Source of the DNA: Pseudomonadales bacterium
GTDB taxonomy: Bacteria; Pseudomonadota; Gammaproteobacteria; Pseudomonadales; Azotimanducaceae
Reading direction: 5' to 3'
DNA: 64,000 bases
Assembly: GCA_028285415.1 (NCBI GenBank)
Contig: JANQPF010000009.1
Coordinates: forward strand, 186,001-250,000
Shown in pieces: positions 26,253 through 35,120 of this stretch (positions are counted from its first letter, which is position 1; the number at the start of each line of letters is the position of its first letter). The notes beneath the pieces were generated by a model that saw only the letters and a list, made by a program, of their open reading frames with translations, did not search any database and was not told the origin of the DNA. A program made the position numbers and the translations under genes.

Positions 26253-26867
26253 CTAGCTCGTCAGCGCCCGGAGCTGATCCTCGATGAAATCCATTCGATC
26301 TTTACCCCAGTAAAGCTCACCGTCCAGAATCATGCTTGGCGCGCCGAATACGCCGCGTTCCCGGGCGTTATCGGTAGCGTCGATGAGCTGCTGACGGATG
26401 CGCTCGCTCTCACTCAACGCTTCGAACTCATCCGGATCGACGCCCAGCCGTTCGGCAACCTTTCTGAGCTCCGCATATTCACCTATCTCACCGTTGTCCA
26501 GCTCCCAGTACTCGGTGAATATCGCTTCGATGAAGGCCAGCTCCAGCCCTTTGTCGCGCATGGCCAGCGCGCCACGCAGTGCTCTGGCCGTCTTGATCGG
26601 AAAGTTTGCGGGCCGTTTGAATGGCAGGTTGTACTTCGTTGCCCACCGTTTGAGATCATCGAGGCGGTTGTTGAGCTTGTCCCGCGGCTCCTTCATCAGC
26701 TCGTACTGATTGCTTTTGAAGACATGGCCGAGATTGAACGGATGCCAGGCAATTTCGGCCTCATAGCGCTCCGCAATGGGAGGTAACAGCTTGAGGGCAA
26801 AGTAGGTATTGGTGCTGCCTAAGTCCCAGTAGAACTCGATTCTTGGTTTGTCGCTTGCTTCAGTCAT
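26253..26867 (-). CDS. 2-hydroxychromene-2-carboxylate isomerase / DsbA-like protein
   Basis: This 204-aa thioredoxin-fold protein is of the HCCA-isomerase (GST kappa-like) family: EFYWDLGSTNTYFAL at the N-terminus, RPANFPIKTARALRGAL in the helical insert, and GVFGAPSMILDGELYWGKDRMDFIE at the C-terminus. HCCA isomerases act in naphthalene-type degradation with glutathione; other members act on CoA esters or are oxidoreductases. The presence of aromatic oxygenases nearby makes an aromatic-pathway role plausible. Confidence 0.82.
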   Translation of the reverse strand: MTEASDKPRIEFYWDLGSTNTYFALKLLPPIAERYEAEIAWHPFNLGHVFKSNQYELMKEPRDKLNNRLDDLKRWATKYNLPFKRPANFPIKTARALRGALAMRDKGLELAFIEAIFTEYWELDNGEIGEYAELRKVAERLGVDPDEFEALSESERIRQQLIDATDNARERGVFGAPSMILDGELYWGKDRMDFIEDQLRALTS

Positions 26868-26874
26868 CGGTTGA

Positions 26875-27282
26875 TTACTCGCATCTCTCCGGCGTTAGAC
26901 GCGGGTCGGTTTTGGCGTATTCCCGCTTCACCCCCTGCTCATCGATTGCAACGTACGTGAAGTCCGCCGCCGTCACCAGCACGTACTCACTACTCGGCTC
27001 GTGGCTCCGCCTGACCCAGACCTGTAGACCAATACAGAGAGAGGTTGTTCCGACATGCTTAACCAGGCCGTAGCAACAGACGACGTCGCCCACGTTCACC
27101 GGGCGGATGAACTTGAACGCGTCCGCGGCAACCGTGGCGCATCTGCCTCGCATCAGCTCCTTCGCCAGCATACCGCCGGCAAGATCCATCTGCGACATGA
27201 GCCAACCGCCGAAGATATCGCCGTTCGAATTCGTATCAGCCGGCATCGGCATCGTGCGTAGCAGCAGTTCTCCATTCTCCAT
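26875..27282 (-). CDS. Acyl-CoA thioesterase, YciA-like hotdog protein
   Basis: This 135-aa protein has the YciA/BACH signature: PADTNSNGDIFGGWLMSQMD and ATVAADAFKFIRPVNVGD. It hydrolyses acyl-CoA thioesters in the cytoplasm. It is the first gene of the minus-strand unit that continues to 25121 and starts 47 bp after the AraC gene ends. Length is normal. Confidence 0.85.
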   Translation of the reverse strand: MENGELLLRTMPMPADTNSNGDIFGGWLMSQMDLAGGMLAKELMRGRCATVAADAFKFIRPVNVGDVVCCYGLVKHVGTTSLCIGLQVWVRRSHEPSSEYVLVTAADFTYVAIDEQGVKREYAKTDPRLTPERCE

Positions 27283-27329
27283 GTGTCAGACGACTCTTTT
27301 TGTGAATGCTCAATACAAACTCACTTTGA

Positions 27330-28373
27330 TCATTTTTCCAAGCGTGACTCCAAAGGTGCCTTCGTAGCCGCCCGAAACGCCATGGGTGACTGCCCCGCCA
27401 GCGCTTTGAAGGCCGCGGAAAAATTTGCCACTTCGCTGTAGCCCGTGAGGTATGCAATCTCTTTCACCGACATGTGAGTCTCAGACAATAGCTCACACGC
27501 AAGTCGATGACGCGCCTGCACGACAACTTCGCGATAGCTGGTGCCGCGATGGTGCAGCCGACGCTGCAACGTGCGAACGCTCACGCCAAGCACAAGCGCC
27601 ATTTCGCCGACGGTTGGGACCACTCCAGTGGAGGAGAGCACTCGTCCCTGGATCCGCTCCACCAGATCGTTGTGGCTGAACGACTTGATGATGCTCTCCT
27701 CACATTGTCGGCGAGCGATTGTGAAAGCGAGTGGATTGGCGGTGGTCTGAGGCACCTCCAGATAGCGCTGTGGGAATTCGATTTCACAAACCGGTGCATC
27801 AAACTCGAGGGGGCACTCAAACGCCTCGCGGTAACAGCCCAGATGTTCGGGAACCGGGTAGTCGAAAGCGACCCGGGTAGGCTGCAGGTGCACGTTGCGT
27901 AGAAACACGACAAACGAAGACATGGCCGTCTCAACCGCCCACCCGCGCAGCCAGTCCGGCACCTTCCCGGCGTACGCCACAACCTCGCCATAGATCAGGT
28001 GGCAGGATGCACCGACAATCGATTGCGTGATCTTTACCGGCACCGCGAGAAGGTCCTGATACTCGATAGAAAACGCGAGCGATTCCCCGATGTCAGCTGC
28101 GGTCATCGCTGCCAGGCCCGCCATCCCGCTGTTCAGAAGATGCATGTTTTCGGGCTGCACGAAGCCAACTTCCTTGACCCCAAGCTCCAGTACAAAGGCC
28201 GCGATCACACCATAAAACTCTTCCGCCGAAACGTAGTGTCCTGCATCGTGAAGCGCGGCGCGCGTCAGCCCGTGGCGACGCAGAATATCAGCCGCGTCAT
28301 GGCCCGCGGCTTCCACCCGGTACAGAGGGTCGAGCAAATAGACCGCCGGTGCGCGATTCCAGACTCGGAACAT
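27330..28373 (-). CDS. AraC family transcriptional regulator
   Basis: This 347-aa regulator has an arabinose-binding-like N-terminal domain and a C-terminal AraC domain (MALVLGVSVRTLQRRLHHRG, then IAYLTGYSEVANFSAAFKALAG). The ATG at 28373 lies within the first copy of a 21-bp direct repeat and has no ribosome site, so it is probably autoregulated and perhaps leaderless. It is divergent from the Rieske-hydrolase-Rieske operon and should activate it. Confidence 0.88.
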   Translation of the reverse strand: MFRVWNRAPAVYLLDPLYRVEAAGHDAADILRRHGLTRAALHDAGHYVSAEEFYGVIAAFVLELGVKEVGFVQPENMHLLNSGMAGLAAMTAADIGESLAFSIEYQDLLAVPVKITQSIVGASCHLIYGEVVAYAGKVPDWLRGWAVETAMSSFVVFLRNVHLQPTRVAFDYPVPEHLGCYREAFECPLEFDAPVCEIEFPQRYLEVPQTTANPLAFTIARRQCEESIIKSFSHNDLVERIQGRVLSSTGVVPTVGEMALVLGVSVRTLQRRLHHRGTSYREVVVQARHRLACELLSETHMSVKEIAYLTGYSEVANFSAAFKALAGQSPMAFRAATKAPLESRLEK

Positions 28374-28411
28374 TGGCGTAAAACCATAACCAATTGGCGC
28401 AAAACCATAAC
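28372..28411. promoter_or_regulatory. Tandem 21-bp-spaced direct repeat: AraC operator
   Basis: ATTGGCGTAAAACCATAAC (28372-28390) and ATTGGCGCAAAACCATAAC (28393-28411) differ at one base in 19 and are spaced exactly 21 bp, two helical turns, as expected for an AraC-type dimer site. It lies between the divergent AraC and Rieske genes, overlaps the AraC start codon and sits 57 bp before the Rieske ATG. Confidence 0.82.
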
Positions 28412-28467
28412 ACGAAAAGGCTCGTTCTTTCTTAAGCTGCCGTCACCAACACGCCCCAGGATCCAAC

Positions 28468-29544
28468 ATGTTTGCCCAACAAAACTGGTACGTCGCAGCC
28501 CGGTCTTCCGAGCTATCGCGTGAGCCCATCGCAAGACGAATCCTGGAGCAGGACCTGGTGCTCTTCCGGGACAATACGGGCGAGGCCCGGGCGCTGCACG
28601 CGATGTGCGCTCACCGCGGTGGTAATCTCGGCCGCGGACGAGTCGTCGATGGCTGCATCGAATGCCCATGGCATGGCTGGCGCTACGCGGGTGATGGTAC
28701 CTGCACGCACATTCCATCAATTGGTCCCGAGGGCAAAGTTCCGAACCTCGCACGCGTACCCTCATTCCCCGTCCACGAGGCACAGGGCTTCATTTACGTC
28801 TGGACAAGCGCAGAGCACGCTCCGGACTGGACCCCACGCTCGCACGATTTTTTCGATGCTGATTTTCACGAAGCCGGCCCTGCCCTCAATCAAAAGGGCA
28901 ACTTCATCAACACCATCGAAGGAGCTTGTGACGACAGCCATGTTTTCATAGCTCACCGCAAGACCATTGGACGCGGCATGCCAGCGCAGCTGGCTCCGAT
29001 CAGCATCGTGGACGAGGACGCAGACGGCCGGGGACTGGAAGCCGCCATGCGCTGGCCGGCCGAGCAACAACGTCCGCTCAACGGTTTCAACAAGTGGCTC
29101 AACAACCTGCTACTGGGCACGACTGAAAACACGCTGACGGCCGACAAGACTTTCCGCGTCGAGATGACCTGTCTCGTCATCCACAAGTACGTCAAAGCCG
29201 ATGGTAACGAGCTCATCATCTATGCCTTTGTCACGCCCAGCGACGCAACGCACAACTGGTTTTTCGCAGGATTTATCGACACCAACCCGCGTCGATCACG
29301 ACTGAGTAAGCTTGCCTACCGCATGGTGCTCGGCCGCCAGCTGCAGGATGTCTTTGCCGAGGACCAGGACGTCATCGGCACGGCACTCAGTGACGACCTT
29401 CCGGGCGGACATCCGCAACCCGTTTCGGTCAACGCCGACCTGGTGGGCCTGGGCTTTCGTCGCATGTACGCTCGACAAGTGGAACGCGAAGGTGCAGTGC
29501 CTGCGTGGCCCGTAGCGCGCAGCAAACCGCAACCGGTGGCGTGA
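28468..29544 (+). CDS. Rieske non-heme iron oxygenase
   Basis: This 358-aa oxygenase alpha subunit has an intact Rieske site (CAHRGG at about residue 48 and CPWHGW at about 67), and catalytic-domain iron ligands in CDDSHVFIAH. It starts close to the N-terminal phrase NWYVAARSSEL, typical of VanA/phthalate-oxygenase-like O-demethylases and ring hydroxylases. It needs an electron-donating reductase, and none is encoded nearby. It is the first gene of the operon and is followed by an overlapping hydrolase (TGATG). Confidence 0.88.
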   Translation: MFAQQNWYVAARSSELSREPIARRILEQDLVLFRDNTGEARALHAMCAHRGGNLGRGRVVDGCIECPWHGWRYAGDGTCTHIPSIGPEGKVPNLARVPSFPVHEAQGFIYVWTSAEHAPDWTPRSHDFFDADFHEAGPALNQKGNFINTIEGACDDSHVFIAHRKTIGRGMPAQLAPISIVDEDADGRGLEAAMRWPAEQQRPLNGFNKWLNNLLLGTTENTLTADKTFRVEMTCLVIHKYVKADGNELIIYAFVTPSDATHNWFFAGFIDTNPRRSRLSKLAYRMVLGRQLQDVFAEDQDVIGTALSDDLPGGHPQPVSVNADLVGLGFRRMYARQVEREGAVPAWPVARSKPQPVA

Positions 29545-30374
29545 TGCCGGGGCTCATCAGCACAAACGGCGTTGTGCTCGCCTACGACAGCTACGGCCAG
29601 CCTGGCAATCGCGCGGTTGTACTGCTGCAGGGTCTGGCGGAAGGACGGTTGTTCTGGCCGGAAAGCACCATCGAAACGCTCCTCGACCAGGGGTTCTACG
29701 TCGTCGCCGTGGACAATCGTGATATCGGCGACTCCACCATCCTCGAAGCGCACGGTTCGGCGTATACGCTGGAGGACATGGCTGCGGACACGATTGGTCT
29801 CCTGGACGCGCTGCACATCCGCAAGGCAGACGTGATCGGATATTCGCTTGGCGGCATGATCGCCCAGGTACTTGCGCTGAAGTTTCCATCGCGGGTAAAG
29901 AGTCTAGTTTTGACGATGACTACCAGCCGCGACCCAACCCTGCCAACTGGCGATAGCGCCGCGCTGGCAGTGCTGATGAAGATGGCCGACGCAACGAACA
30001 CCACTCCCCCGCGAGAACGCCTTGCGGCCCTATGGCGGGTCATCGCAGGTGAGTTCGAATACGCCAGACAGGACGAAACCAACTTTGTCGATCTACTCCT
30101 GAAAACGGGGTACCGACCCGCGGCTGTCGCCCGGCAGCTGAATGCCGGGCTGACCACGCCGCCGTGCTACGACAAGCTTGGCCAGCTGGCCTTGCCGGTA
30201 ACGGTTGTGCACGGGGAGGCTGATCGCATTTTCCCGACAGCCCACGGAGAGGATCTGGCCAGACGCATCCCAGGGGCCAGTTTGAGATGGCTGCCGCGCG
30301 GCGGACACGTTCTGTGCCGCCACACCGCGTCGTCATTTAACGCTGCGTTACTGCACCACTTCTGTTCCAAATGA
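29544..30374 (+). CDS. Alpha/beta-fold hydrolase
   Basis: This 276-aa alpha/beta hydrolase starts at ATG 29544 (MPGLISTNGV), overlapping the upstream stop. It has nucleophile Ser in GYSLGGM, an Asp in HGEADRIFP and catalytic His in RGGHVL. It resembles meta-cleavage product hydrolases and esterases of the same fold; which one is not decidable. It sits between two Rieske genes, with its stop overlapping the next start (ATGA). Confidence 0.85.
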   Translation: MPGLISTNGVVLAYDSYGQPGNRAVVLLQGLAEGRLFWPESTIETLLDQGFYVVAVDNRDIGDSTILEAHGSAYTLEDMAADTIGLLDALHIRKADVIGYSLGGMIAQVLALKFPSRVKSLVLTMTTSRDPTLPTGDSAALAVLMKMADATNTTPPRERLAALWRVIAGEFEYARQDETNFVDLLLKTGYRPAAVARQLNAGLTTPPCYDKLGQLALPVTVVHGEADRIFPTAHGEDLARRIPGASLRWLPRGGHVLCRHTASSFNAALLHHFCSK

Positions 30375-31456
30375 GGCACCAGTCGATGACCCTCGGACTT
30401 TCGCCCCACGCGTATCGGGATTCCAAAATGCTCGATGCGGAAATAGAAACGCTCTTCCAACGCGAATGGTTGTGCATCGGAAGGGAAACCGACTTCGCTG
30501 AACCCGGAAGCTATGTGACGTGCCGGATTGCCGCTCAACCGGTTGTCGTATGGCGCGGCAGCGACGGACAACTCCGTGCGTTCGAGAACGTGTGCCGCCA
30601 CCGTATGTCGATCATCGCCTCAGACTGCGGCGTCGCGGATCAGCTTCAGTGCCCCTTTCACGGTTGGACCTACGGCTGGGACGGCTCCCTCAAAGGTGCA
30701 CCCGGCGGCAGGGACATCGTCGCTTCTGGTGAAGTTCTGCTACCCCAGTTCAGCATCGAAACCTGGATGGGTTTTGTGTTCGTGAACCTCGATCCCCAGG
30801 CACAACCGCTGGCACCAAGGCTCACCCGGGTGACCGACATGATTGCTCCGTACGCGCCGGAAGAGTTCAAAACCAGCTTTCGCGACGATGGCGGACGGGT
30901 GGGTGCAAACTGGAAGCTCATGATGGAAATTGGCCTGGAGTCATATCACTTTCCTTTCGTCCACGAATCGACTCTGGCAGCGAATCTGCGCGGCGCGCCG
31001 AATCCTCCAAGCGGCACTGGCGCGTGGACGGTATCGGTGGAACCGCGTACGAAAACGTTAGCCGCACAACCTGACGATCCTGCGGCCTTATCCGAAGCGC
31101 ACCGTGCTACAACCTATACATTCGGGATATTCCCGGCCACGGTTTTCAATATCGACGTCGACAACATCGTTTGGTTCTCCGTCTTTCCAGACCGCGCCGA
31201 CCTGACGTCCTCCTGCTTTGGTGGCGCCTCTCGTCACGCCGGATCCATGCGGATTCTCGGTGACAACAAACCCAGCTCCGTTGACGAGTATTTGACCTGG
31301 GCGGCTCAACTGGGGGCCGAAGACAACCTGGCCTGCGAACGCGTGCAACAGGCATTGCAGGGCAAATTCGTCAAAGCCGGCCCACTGTTGCCCGAGAAAG
31401 AAAATGGCGTCATCGAATTTCACGCGTACCTGCGTGAGCGCCTCAACCTCAAATAG
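30371..31456 (+). CDS. Rieske non-heme iron oxygenase alpha subunit, intact
   Basis: This 361-aa ring-hydroxylating oxygenase alpha subunit has an intact Rieske motif (CRHRM and CPFHGW) and catalytic-domain segment NWKLMMEIGLESYHFPFVH, with Glu at the usual bridging-acid position and two His ligands. It overlaps the upstream hydrolase by 4 bp and is followed by the Rieske-less homologue 2 bp later. Close coupling suggests the two proteins act together. Confidence 0.88.
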   Translation: MRHQSMTLGLSPHAYRDSKMLDAEIETLFQREWLCIGRETDFAEPGSYVTCRIAAQPVVVWRGSDGQLRAFENVCRHRMSIIASDCGVADQLQCPFHGWTYGWDGSLKGAPGGRDIVASGEVLLPQFSIETWMGFVFVNLDPQAQPLAPRLTRVTDMIAPYAPEEFKTSFRDDGGRVGANWKLMMEIGLESYHFPFVHESTLAANLRGAPNPPSGTGAWTVSVEPRTKTLAAQPDDPAALSEAHRATTYTFGIFPATVFNIDVDNIVWFSVFPDRADLTSSCFGGASRHAGSMRILGDNKPSSVDEYLTWAAQLGAEDNLACERVQQALQGKFVKAGPLLPEKENGVIEFHAYLRERLNLK

Positions 31457-31458
31457 GA

Positions 31459-32661
31459 ATGAACATGTCACTTTCCGCCATTCTTACAGATGACGTGTGC
31501 GAGCAAATACGCGCACCCATTCAGGAGGCCACGACGCTTCCTAGAGAAGCATTCACCGCGGAGCCCTTTCTCGAAGCCGAGCGCGAACGCATTTTCAGCG
31601 CGTCCTGGACGGCGCTCTACTTCACCGAGCTCGTACAACCCGGCGAGGCCATTCCCGTCGATCTCGCCGGCATTCCATTACTGATCGTGCGCGATACCGA
31701 TGGCGCGTTGCGGGTGTTCCACAACATCGTCCCCTACGACGGATGCCTTGCGGTCATCGAAAGGGCGAGGGATTTGACGGCAATTACGACTCCCTATCAC
31801 GGCTGGCGCTACAACCTGAGCGGCAAGCTGGTGGCCACGCCTTACTGGAGCGGCAGCGTTGCGGGAACGAACCTGGATGCGCTGGGTGACCGGCCCCGGG
31901 ACCTTGCGGAAGTACGTTCTGCGACGTGGGGGCCGGTGTTGTTCGTCAACTTGTCAGAACATCCTGCAGATTTCGACGCTCATGTTGCCCCGCTCGAGCG
32001 GGCCCTCGAAGGCTGGGATCTGGCATCGCTCGGGATCGCCCGAGACTCAGGCGGCGAGCCGTTGCTCTACCCTGAAGATCTGGCTACCAATTGGAAAACT
32101 CACCTGGAGAACTGGGGGATTAACGTCCTGCACGAAGCGTTTGTACACGATCTTTATCATGCATCACCCGAAGTGCCGCGCATGCGGGAGGACGGTGAGA
32201 AAACGTTCGAGGACTACGTCGACAATACGTTCATGGCGCTCAAGTACGTCGAAACCGACTTTCCGTCAACGTACGGCGAGATTCCGTTCCCCCGCCTCGA
32301 CAAAGACCCAGCAGAACCAAGCCGGCACGGTTTTTTCGGTTCATTCATGCCCAATCTGCATTTCGGCATCTTCAACAACCTCCTGCACCTGATTATCAGC
32401 AATCCCGTAACCCCGGCAAGAACTACCACGCTGCGGGCGCAGTTTTACCGAAGGGACGCGGCGCAGGCCGAAGAATACGCCGAAGCACGCTCTTTCCTGG
32501 CACTGGGATTTGTCGAAGCCGGAAACGAGGACGGCCGAATAACCGAGGCCGTGCAGAGCGCGCGACAATCGCCCGCCTTCCCAACGCAGTATTACTCCGC
32601 CCACTGGGACACAATGCACTATCACTTCAGTCGTTGGGTGCTGGACCAGCTCGTTTCCTGA
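31459..32661 (+). CDS. Rieske-oxygenase homologue with a destroyed Rieske site
   Basis: This 400-aa protein aligns with Rieske oxygenase alpha subunits end to end. The ATG at 31465 has better spacing to AGGA and may be the true start. The first cluster motif, normally C-x-H-R, reads V91-P-Y93-D; the second, normally C-P-Y-H, reads T111-P-Y-H114, so three of four Fe-S ligands are absent. In the catalytic domain His225, His230 and a candidate Asp358 remain, but the bridging Asp is Asn222. The frame and flanking motifs are intact, so this is not a frameshift. It may be a non-redox partner of the upstream Rieske protein or an oxygenase fed electrons in another way. Confidence 0.82.
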   Translation: MNMSLSAILTDDVCEQIRAPIQEATTLPREAFTAEPFLEAERERIFSASWTALYFTELVQPGEAIPVDLAGIPLLIVRDTDGALRVFHNIVPYDGCLAVIERARDLTAITTPYHGWRYNLSGKLVATPYWSGSVAGTNLDALGDRPRDLAEVRSATWGPVLFVNLSEHPADFDAHVAPLERALEGWDLASLGIARDSGGEPLLYPEDLATNWKTHLENWGINVLHEAFVHDLYHASPEVPRMREDGEKTFEDYVDNTFMALKYVETDFPSTYGEIPFPRLDKDPAEPSRHGFFGSFMPNLHFGIFNNLLHLIISNPVTPARTTTLRAQFYRRDAAQAEEYAEARSFLALGFVEAGNEDGRITEAVQSARQSPAFPTQYYSAHWDTMHYHFSRWVLDQLVS

Positions 32662-32683
32662 CTCAATTTCAAACGACGATCGT

Positions 32684-33379
32684 CTACTCGAAGCCAACAA
32701 AGCTAGCGACGTCGGAGACCTCCCGACGGTGGGAGACAACCGCGTTTGCCGGGAACGACTCATCGGGATACCCCATCGCAATGCTGATGAGGATCACCTC
32801 GTCGTCCGGCATGTTCAAATGCTCACGCACCACAGGCGAGTGCATGACTCCCTGACTGTTGATCACCGAACCGACACCCCGCGACCAGGCGGCGTTGACC
32901 AGCGACGTGGCCAACGCGCCGCAGTCGAACGGTGCAACGTCGCCACCCTGCAACTCGCGGTCATAGGTAATGATGACCAGCAACGGCGCATCGAAGATGC
33001 GGAATCCCCGCATCGTCCAGTTATCGCGGCCCTCCTTGTCATCACGTGCGATACCCATCGCCTCGAAAAGCTGCACGGCCACTTCAATCTGGCGTTTGCG
33101 GTGATCCCCTTCGTACGCCTTACCCGTTTCCATCCTCTCGAATGACGGCCTGACTCCAGATGCCGTCCGTTCCGTGCTGTCCCTGCGGATACGATCGAGT
33201 ACCTCACCGGTAGCAATGTGCAGATGCCAGGGCTGGGAGTTGTACGAAGACGGCGCCCGCACCGCAAGCGATACGATGTCTTCGATCACCTCAAGCGGGA
33301 CCGGGTCCGGCTTGTACCCGCGGATGCTTCTGCGACCCATAATGACATCGTCGTAGGTCATTGCTTCTTCTTTAGCCAT
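32684..33379 (-). CDS. Nitroreductase family flavoprotein
   Basis: This 231-aa FMN-dependent nitroreductase-fold protein starts at ATG 33379 (MAKEEAMTYDD), preceded by AGGAG. The signature GRRSIRGYKPDPVP, APSSYNSQPWHL and the late segment IAMGYPDESFPAN are visible. It reduces nitro, quinone or enone compounds with NAD(P)H. It is a single gene, convergent with the Rieske operon and downstream of the AraC gene end-to-start by 52 bp. Confidence 0.87.
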   Translation of the reverse strand: MAKEEAMTYDDVIMGRRSIRGYKPDPVPLEVIEDIVSLAVRAPSSYNSQPWHLHIATGEVLDRIRRDSTERTASGVRPSFERMETGKAYEGDHRKRQIEVAVQLFEAMGIARDDKEGRDNWTMRGFRIFDAPLLVIITYDRELQGGDVAPFDCGALATSLVNAAWSRGVGSVINSQGVMHSPVVREHLNMPDDEVILISIAMGYPDESFPANAVVSHRREVSDVASFVGFE

Positions 33380-33431
33380 CAAGTGCTCCTGTTTGTCAGC
33401 GGCAGAGTTTATAGAAGCTGGTCGGGGGGAT

Positions 33432-34433
33432 TCAAAGCCGCTGTCGATTTACCTTTCGCCAAGCCCGAGGAGAAGCGCCCGCGCGCTTCTTGAAGGCTCG
33501 CGAGAACGCATCGATGTTTGCATAACCGAGCGAATCGCTGAGCTGTCCGATGCTGATCTCCGTGTGGGCGAGCGCATCCCGCGCGCGACGGTCGCGGCAT
33601 TCGTCGAGGATTCGCTGATAGCTCGTGCCTCGCGCTGCAAGCTTACGCTGCAGCGTGCTCTTTGCGTACGGCAGAAATCGTACAACCGCGTCAATCGAAC
33701 ATACACCCGCAAGCAGGTTTTTCTCGATCAACGAGCTCACCTCCTCGACCAGGTCGCGGGATGGATCGTGGGAGTCATCGACATAAGCATGCAGAATGCC
33801 GCTCAGCTGACGATCAGCCGTTGCCAGAGGCCTGGCGAGATCCGAGGCATGAAATTCGATGCCGTTGAAGCTCGCCCCGAACACGACCGGGCAATCAAAC
33901 AGCCGTTTCAGATACCCATCTTTCTGCGGACGTGAGGTGCTCAAGTATACGAAACTCGGCGACCAGGAGCCGAACGTCAGTGCTTTCATGAGGCGGTACG
34001 CCAGGACAATGTTGTGCTCAACGCCCTGTGTCGGAGGCGTCTGACGAAACTCGTTACGGAATCTGGCGAGGCTCCCTTCCACATCAAGCTGCCATTGGCT
34101 GCCTGCAATGTGAATCTGGATATAGCGCGAGAACTCCTCCAGGGCGGTGCCCAGATCCGGTGCCGACCAGACCAGCTTGCCGAGTGTACCCAGATAGCTG
34201 CGCATATCCCGCCGGGTGGCGAGCATCGCGCCAAAATGCGGGAAACCCGTCTGTACAGCACCCGCGGCCATCAAACGCCCGACCGTGACCGCCGGGACGA
34301 TGTGCTCGGGATCCAGAAGATCCGCGGGACGGAGTGCTTCCGCTGCAAGCAGGGGTTCAGGATCACCACCCAGCTCGCTCACCACATCCACCAGCTCCAC
34401 CAGGGCAGCGGCACGCGCGCCTGTTTTATCCAT
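33432..34433 (-). CDS. AraC family transcriptional regulator
   Basis: This 333-aa regulator starts at ATG 34433 (MDKTGARAAAL), with GGAG four bases upstream; the open frame to 34538 lies in the promoter region. The N-terminal part is arabinose-binding-like, and the C-terminal AraC domain includes YAKSTLQRKLAARG and LGYANIDAFSRAFKKRAG. It is divergent from the cupin-FAH-SnoaL operon, with a 21-bp-spaced direct repeat between them. Confidence 0.87.
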   Translation of the reverse strand: MDKTGARAAALVELVDVVSELGGDPEPLLAAEALRPADLLDPEHIVPAVTVGRLMAAGAVQTGFPHFGAMLATRRDMRSYLGTLGKLVWSAPDLGTALEEFSRYIQIHIAGSQWQLDVEGSLARFRNEFRQTPPTQGVEHNIVLAYRLMKALTFGSWSPSFVYLSTSRPQKDGYLKRLFDCPVVFGASFNGIEFHASDLARPLATADRQLSGILHAYVDDSHDPSRDLVEEVSSLIEKNLLAGVCSIDAVVRFLPYAKSTLQRKLAARGTSYQRILDECRDRRARDALAHTEISIGQLSDSLGYANIDAFSRAFKKRAGASPRAWRKVNRQRL

Positions 34434-34459
34434 TTCTCCAACGTCCGCTTTCGAGCGAT

Positions 34460-34500
34460 TGAGGCAATTTAACAAATATATGAGGTTAAAAAACAAATTT
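34460..34500. promoter_or_regulatory. 21-bp-spaced direct repeat, AraC operator
   Basis: Two 20-bp elements starting at 34460 and 34481 share TGAGG and ACAAAT blocks (14 of 20 positions). The 21-bp period is the same as at 28372. It lies between the divergent AraC and cupin genes in an AT-rich stretch. Confidence 0.55.
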
Positions 34501-34553
34501 TGCGTGCAAACGCCACCTATTCTGTCTGCCGAATGCACAACGGAGATCTACTG

Positions 34554-35120
34554 ATGGCGCAATCAGTGCGACGGGTCGTGACCGGTCTCAATGAAGCAGG
34601 CAGAGCCCGGGTGCTCATGGATGGTCCAAGCCCGCATGTCATGACGGGCGCCGCCTCGACAATCACGGAGATCTGGGCAAATTCAGAGTCACCGGCCACG
34701 TACGACAACGCTGGCGATCGCGCTATTTTCCCCATGCAACATGATCCGAATCCGCATGGGACGCTGTGCCGCGTCCTGGAGATGGCTCCTGGTCTCGCCA
34801 TACCGGACGGTGTGCCGCTGGAGCAACTCCTCGAAATCTCGACTGCCCTATTCAAAGGCATGCAGAGCGACTTCGAACCAACGCGTGAGTCAGTGGCGCG
34901 TCATCCTTCGTTTCACAAAACGGACTCGCTGGACTATCTATGCATCCTCTCCGGGCGCCTGACCATGCTGATGGACGATGAGGATGAGGTGACTCTCGTG
35001 GCCGGCGATGTCGTGGTGCAGCAGGGTGTGATGCACGGCTGGCGTGTAGAGGGTGACGAACCGGTGCGCATGTTCGCCGTGCTGATCGATGGCGTCGCGG
35101 CCAGGCAGGACGCGCAATGA
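34554..35120 (+). CDS. Cupin domain protein
   Basis: This 188-aa protein starts at ATG 34554, preceded by CGGAGA. The C-terminal half has a cupin motif (DYLCILSGRLTMLMDDE...VTLVAGDVVVQQGVMHGW); the second motif retains its His, and the first lacks most of the usual metal ligands. It could be a small dioxygenase or a ligand-binding protein. Its stop overlaps the FAH-family gene (ATGA), so they are probably functional partners. Gentisate-type ring cleavage is a possibility only. Confidence 0.75.
   Translation: MAQSVRRVVTGLNEAGRARVLMDGPSPHVMTGAASTITEIWANSESPATYDNAGDRAIFPMQHDPNPHGTLCRVLEMAPGLAIPDGVPLEQLLEISTALFKGMQSDFEPTRESVARHPSFHKTDSLDYLCILSGRLTMLMDDEDEVTLVAGDVVVQQGVMHGWRVEGDEPVRMFAVLIDGVAARQDAQ

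Noticed and set aside
31681-31830. Loss of Rieske ligands as a sequencing or frameshift error
   Set aside because: Flanking residues align without any gap, at least three separate codons are changed, and the bridging acid is also changed elsewhere in the protein.
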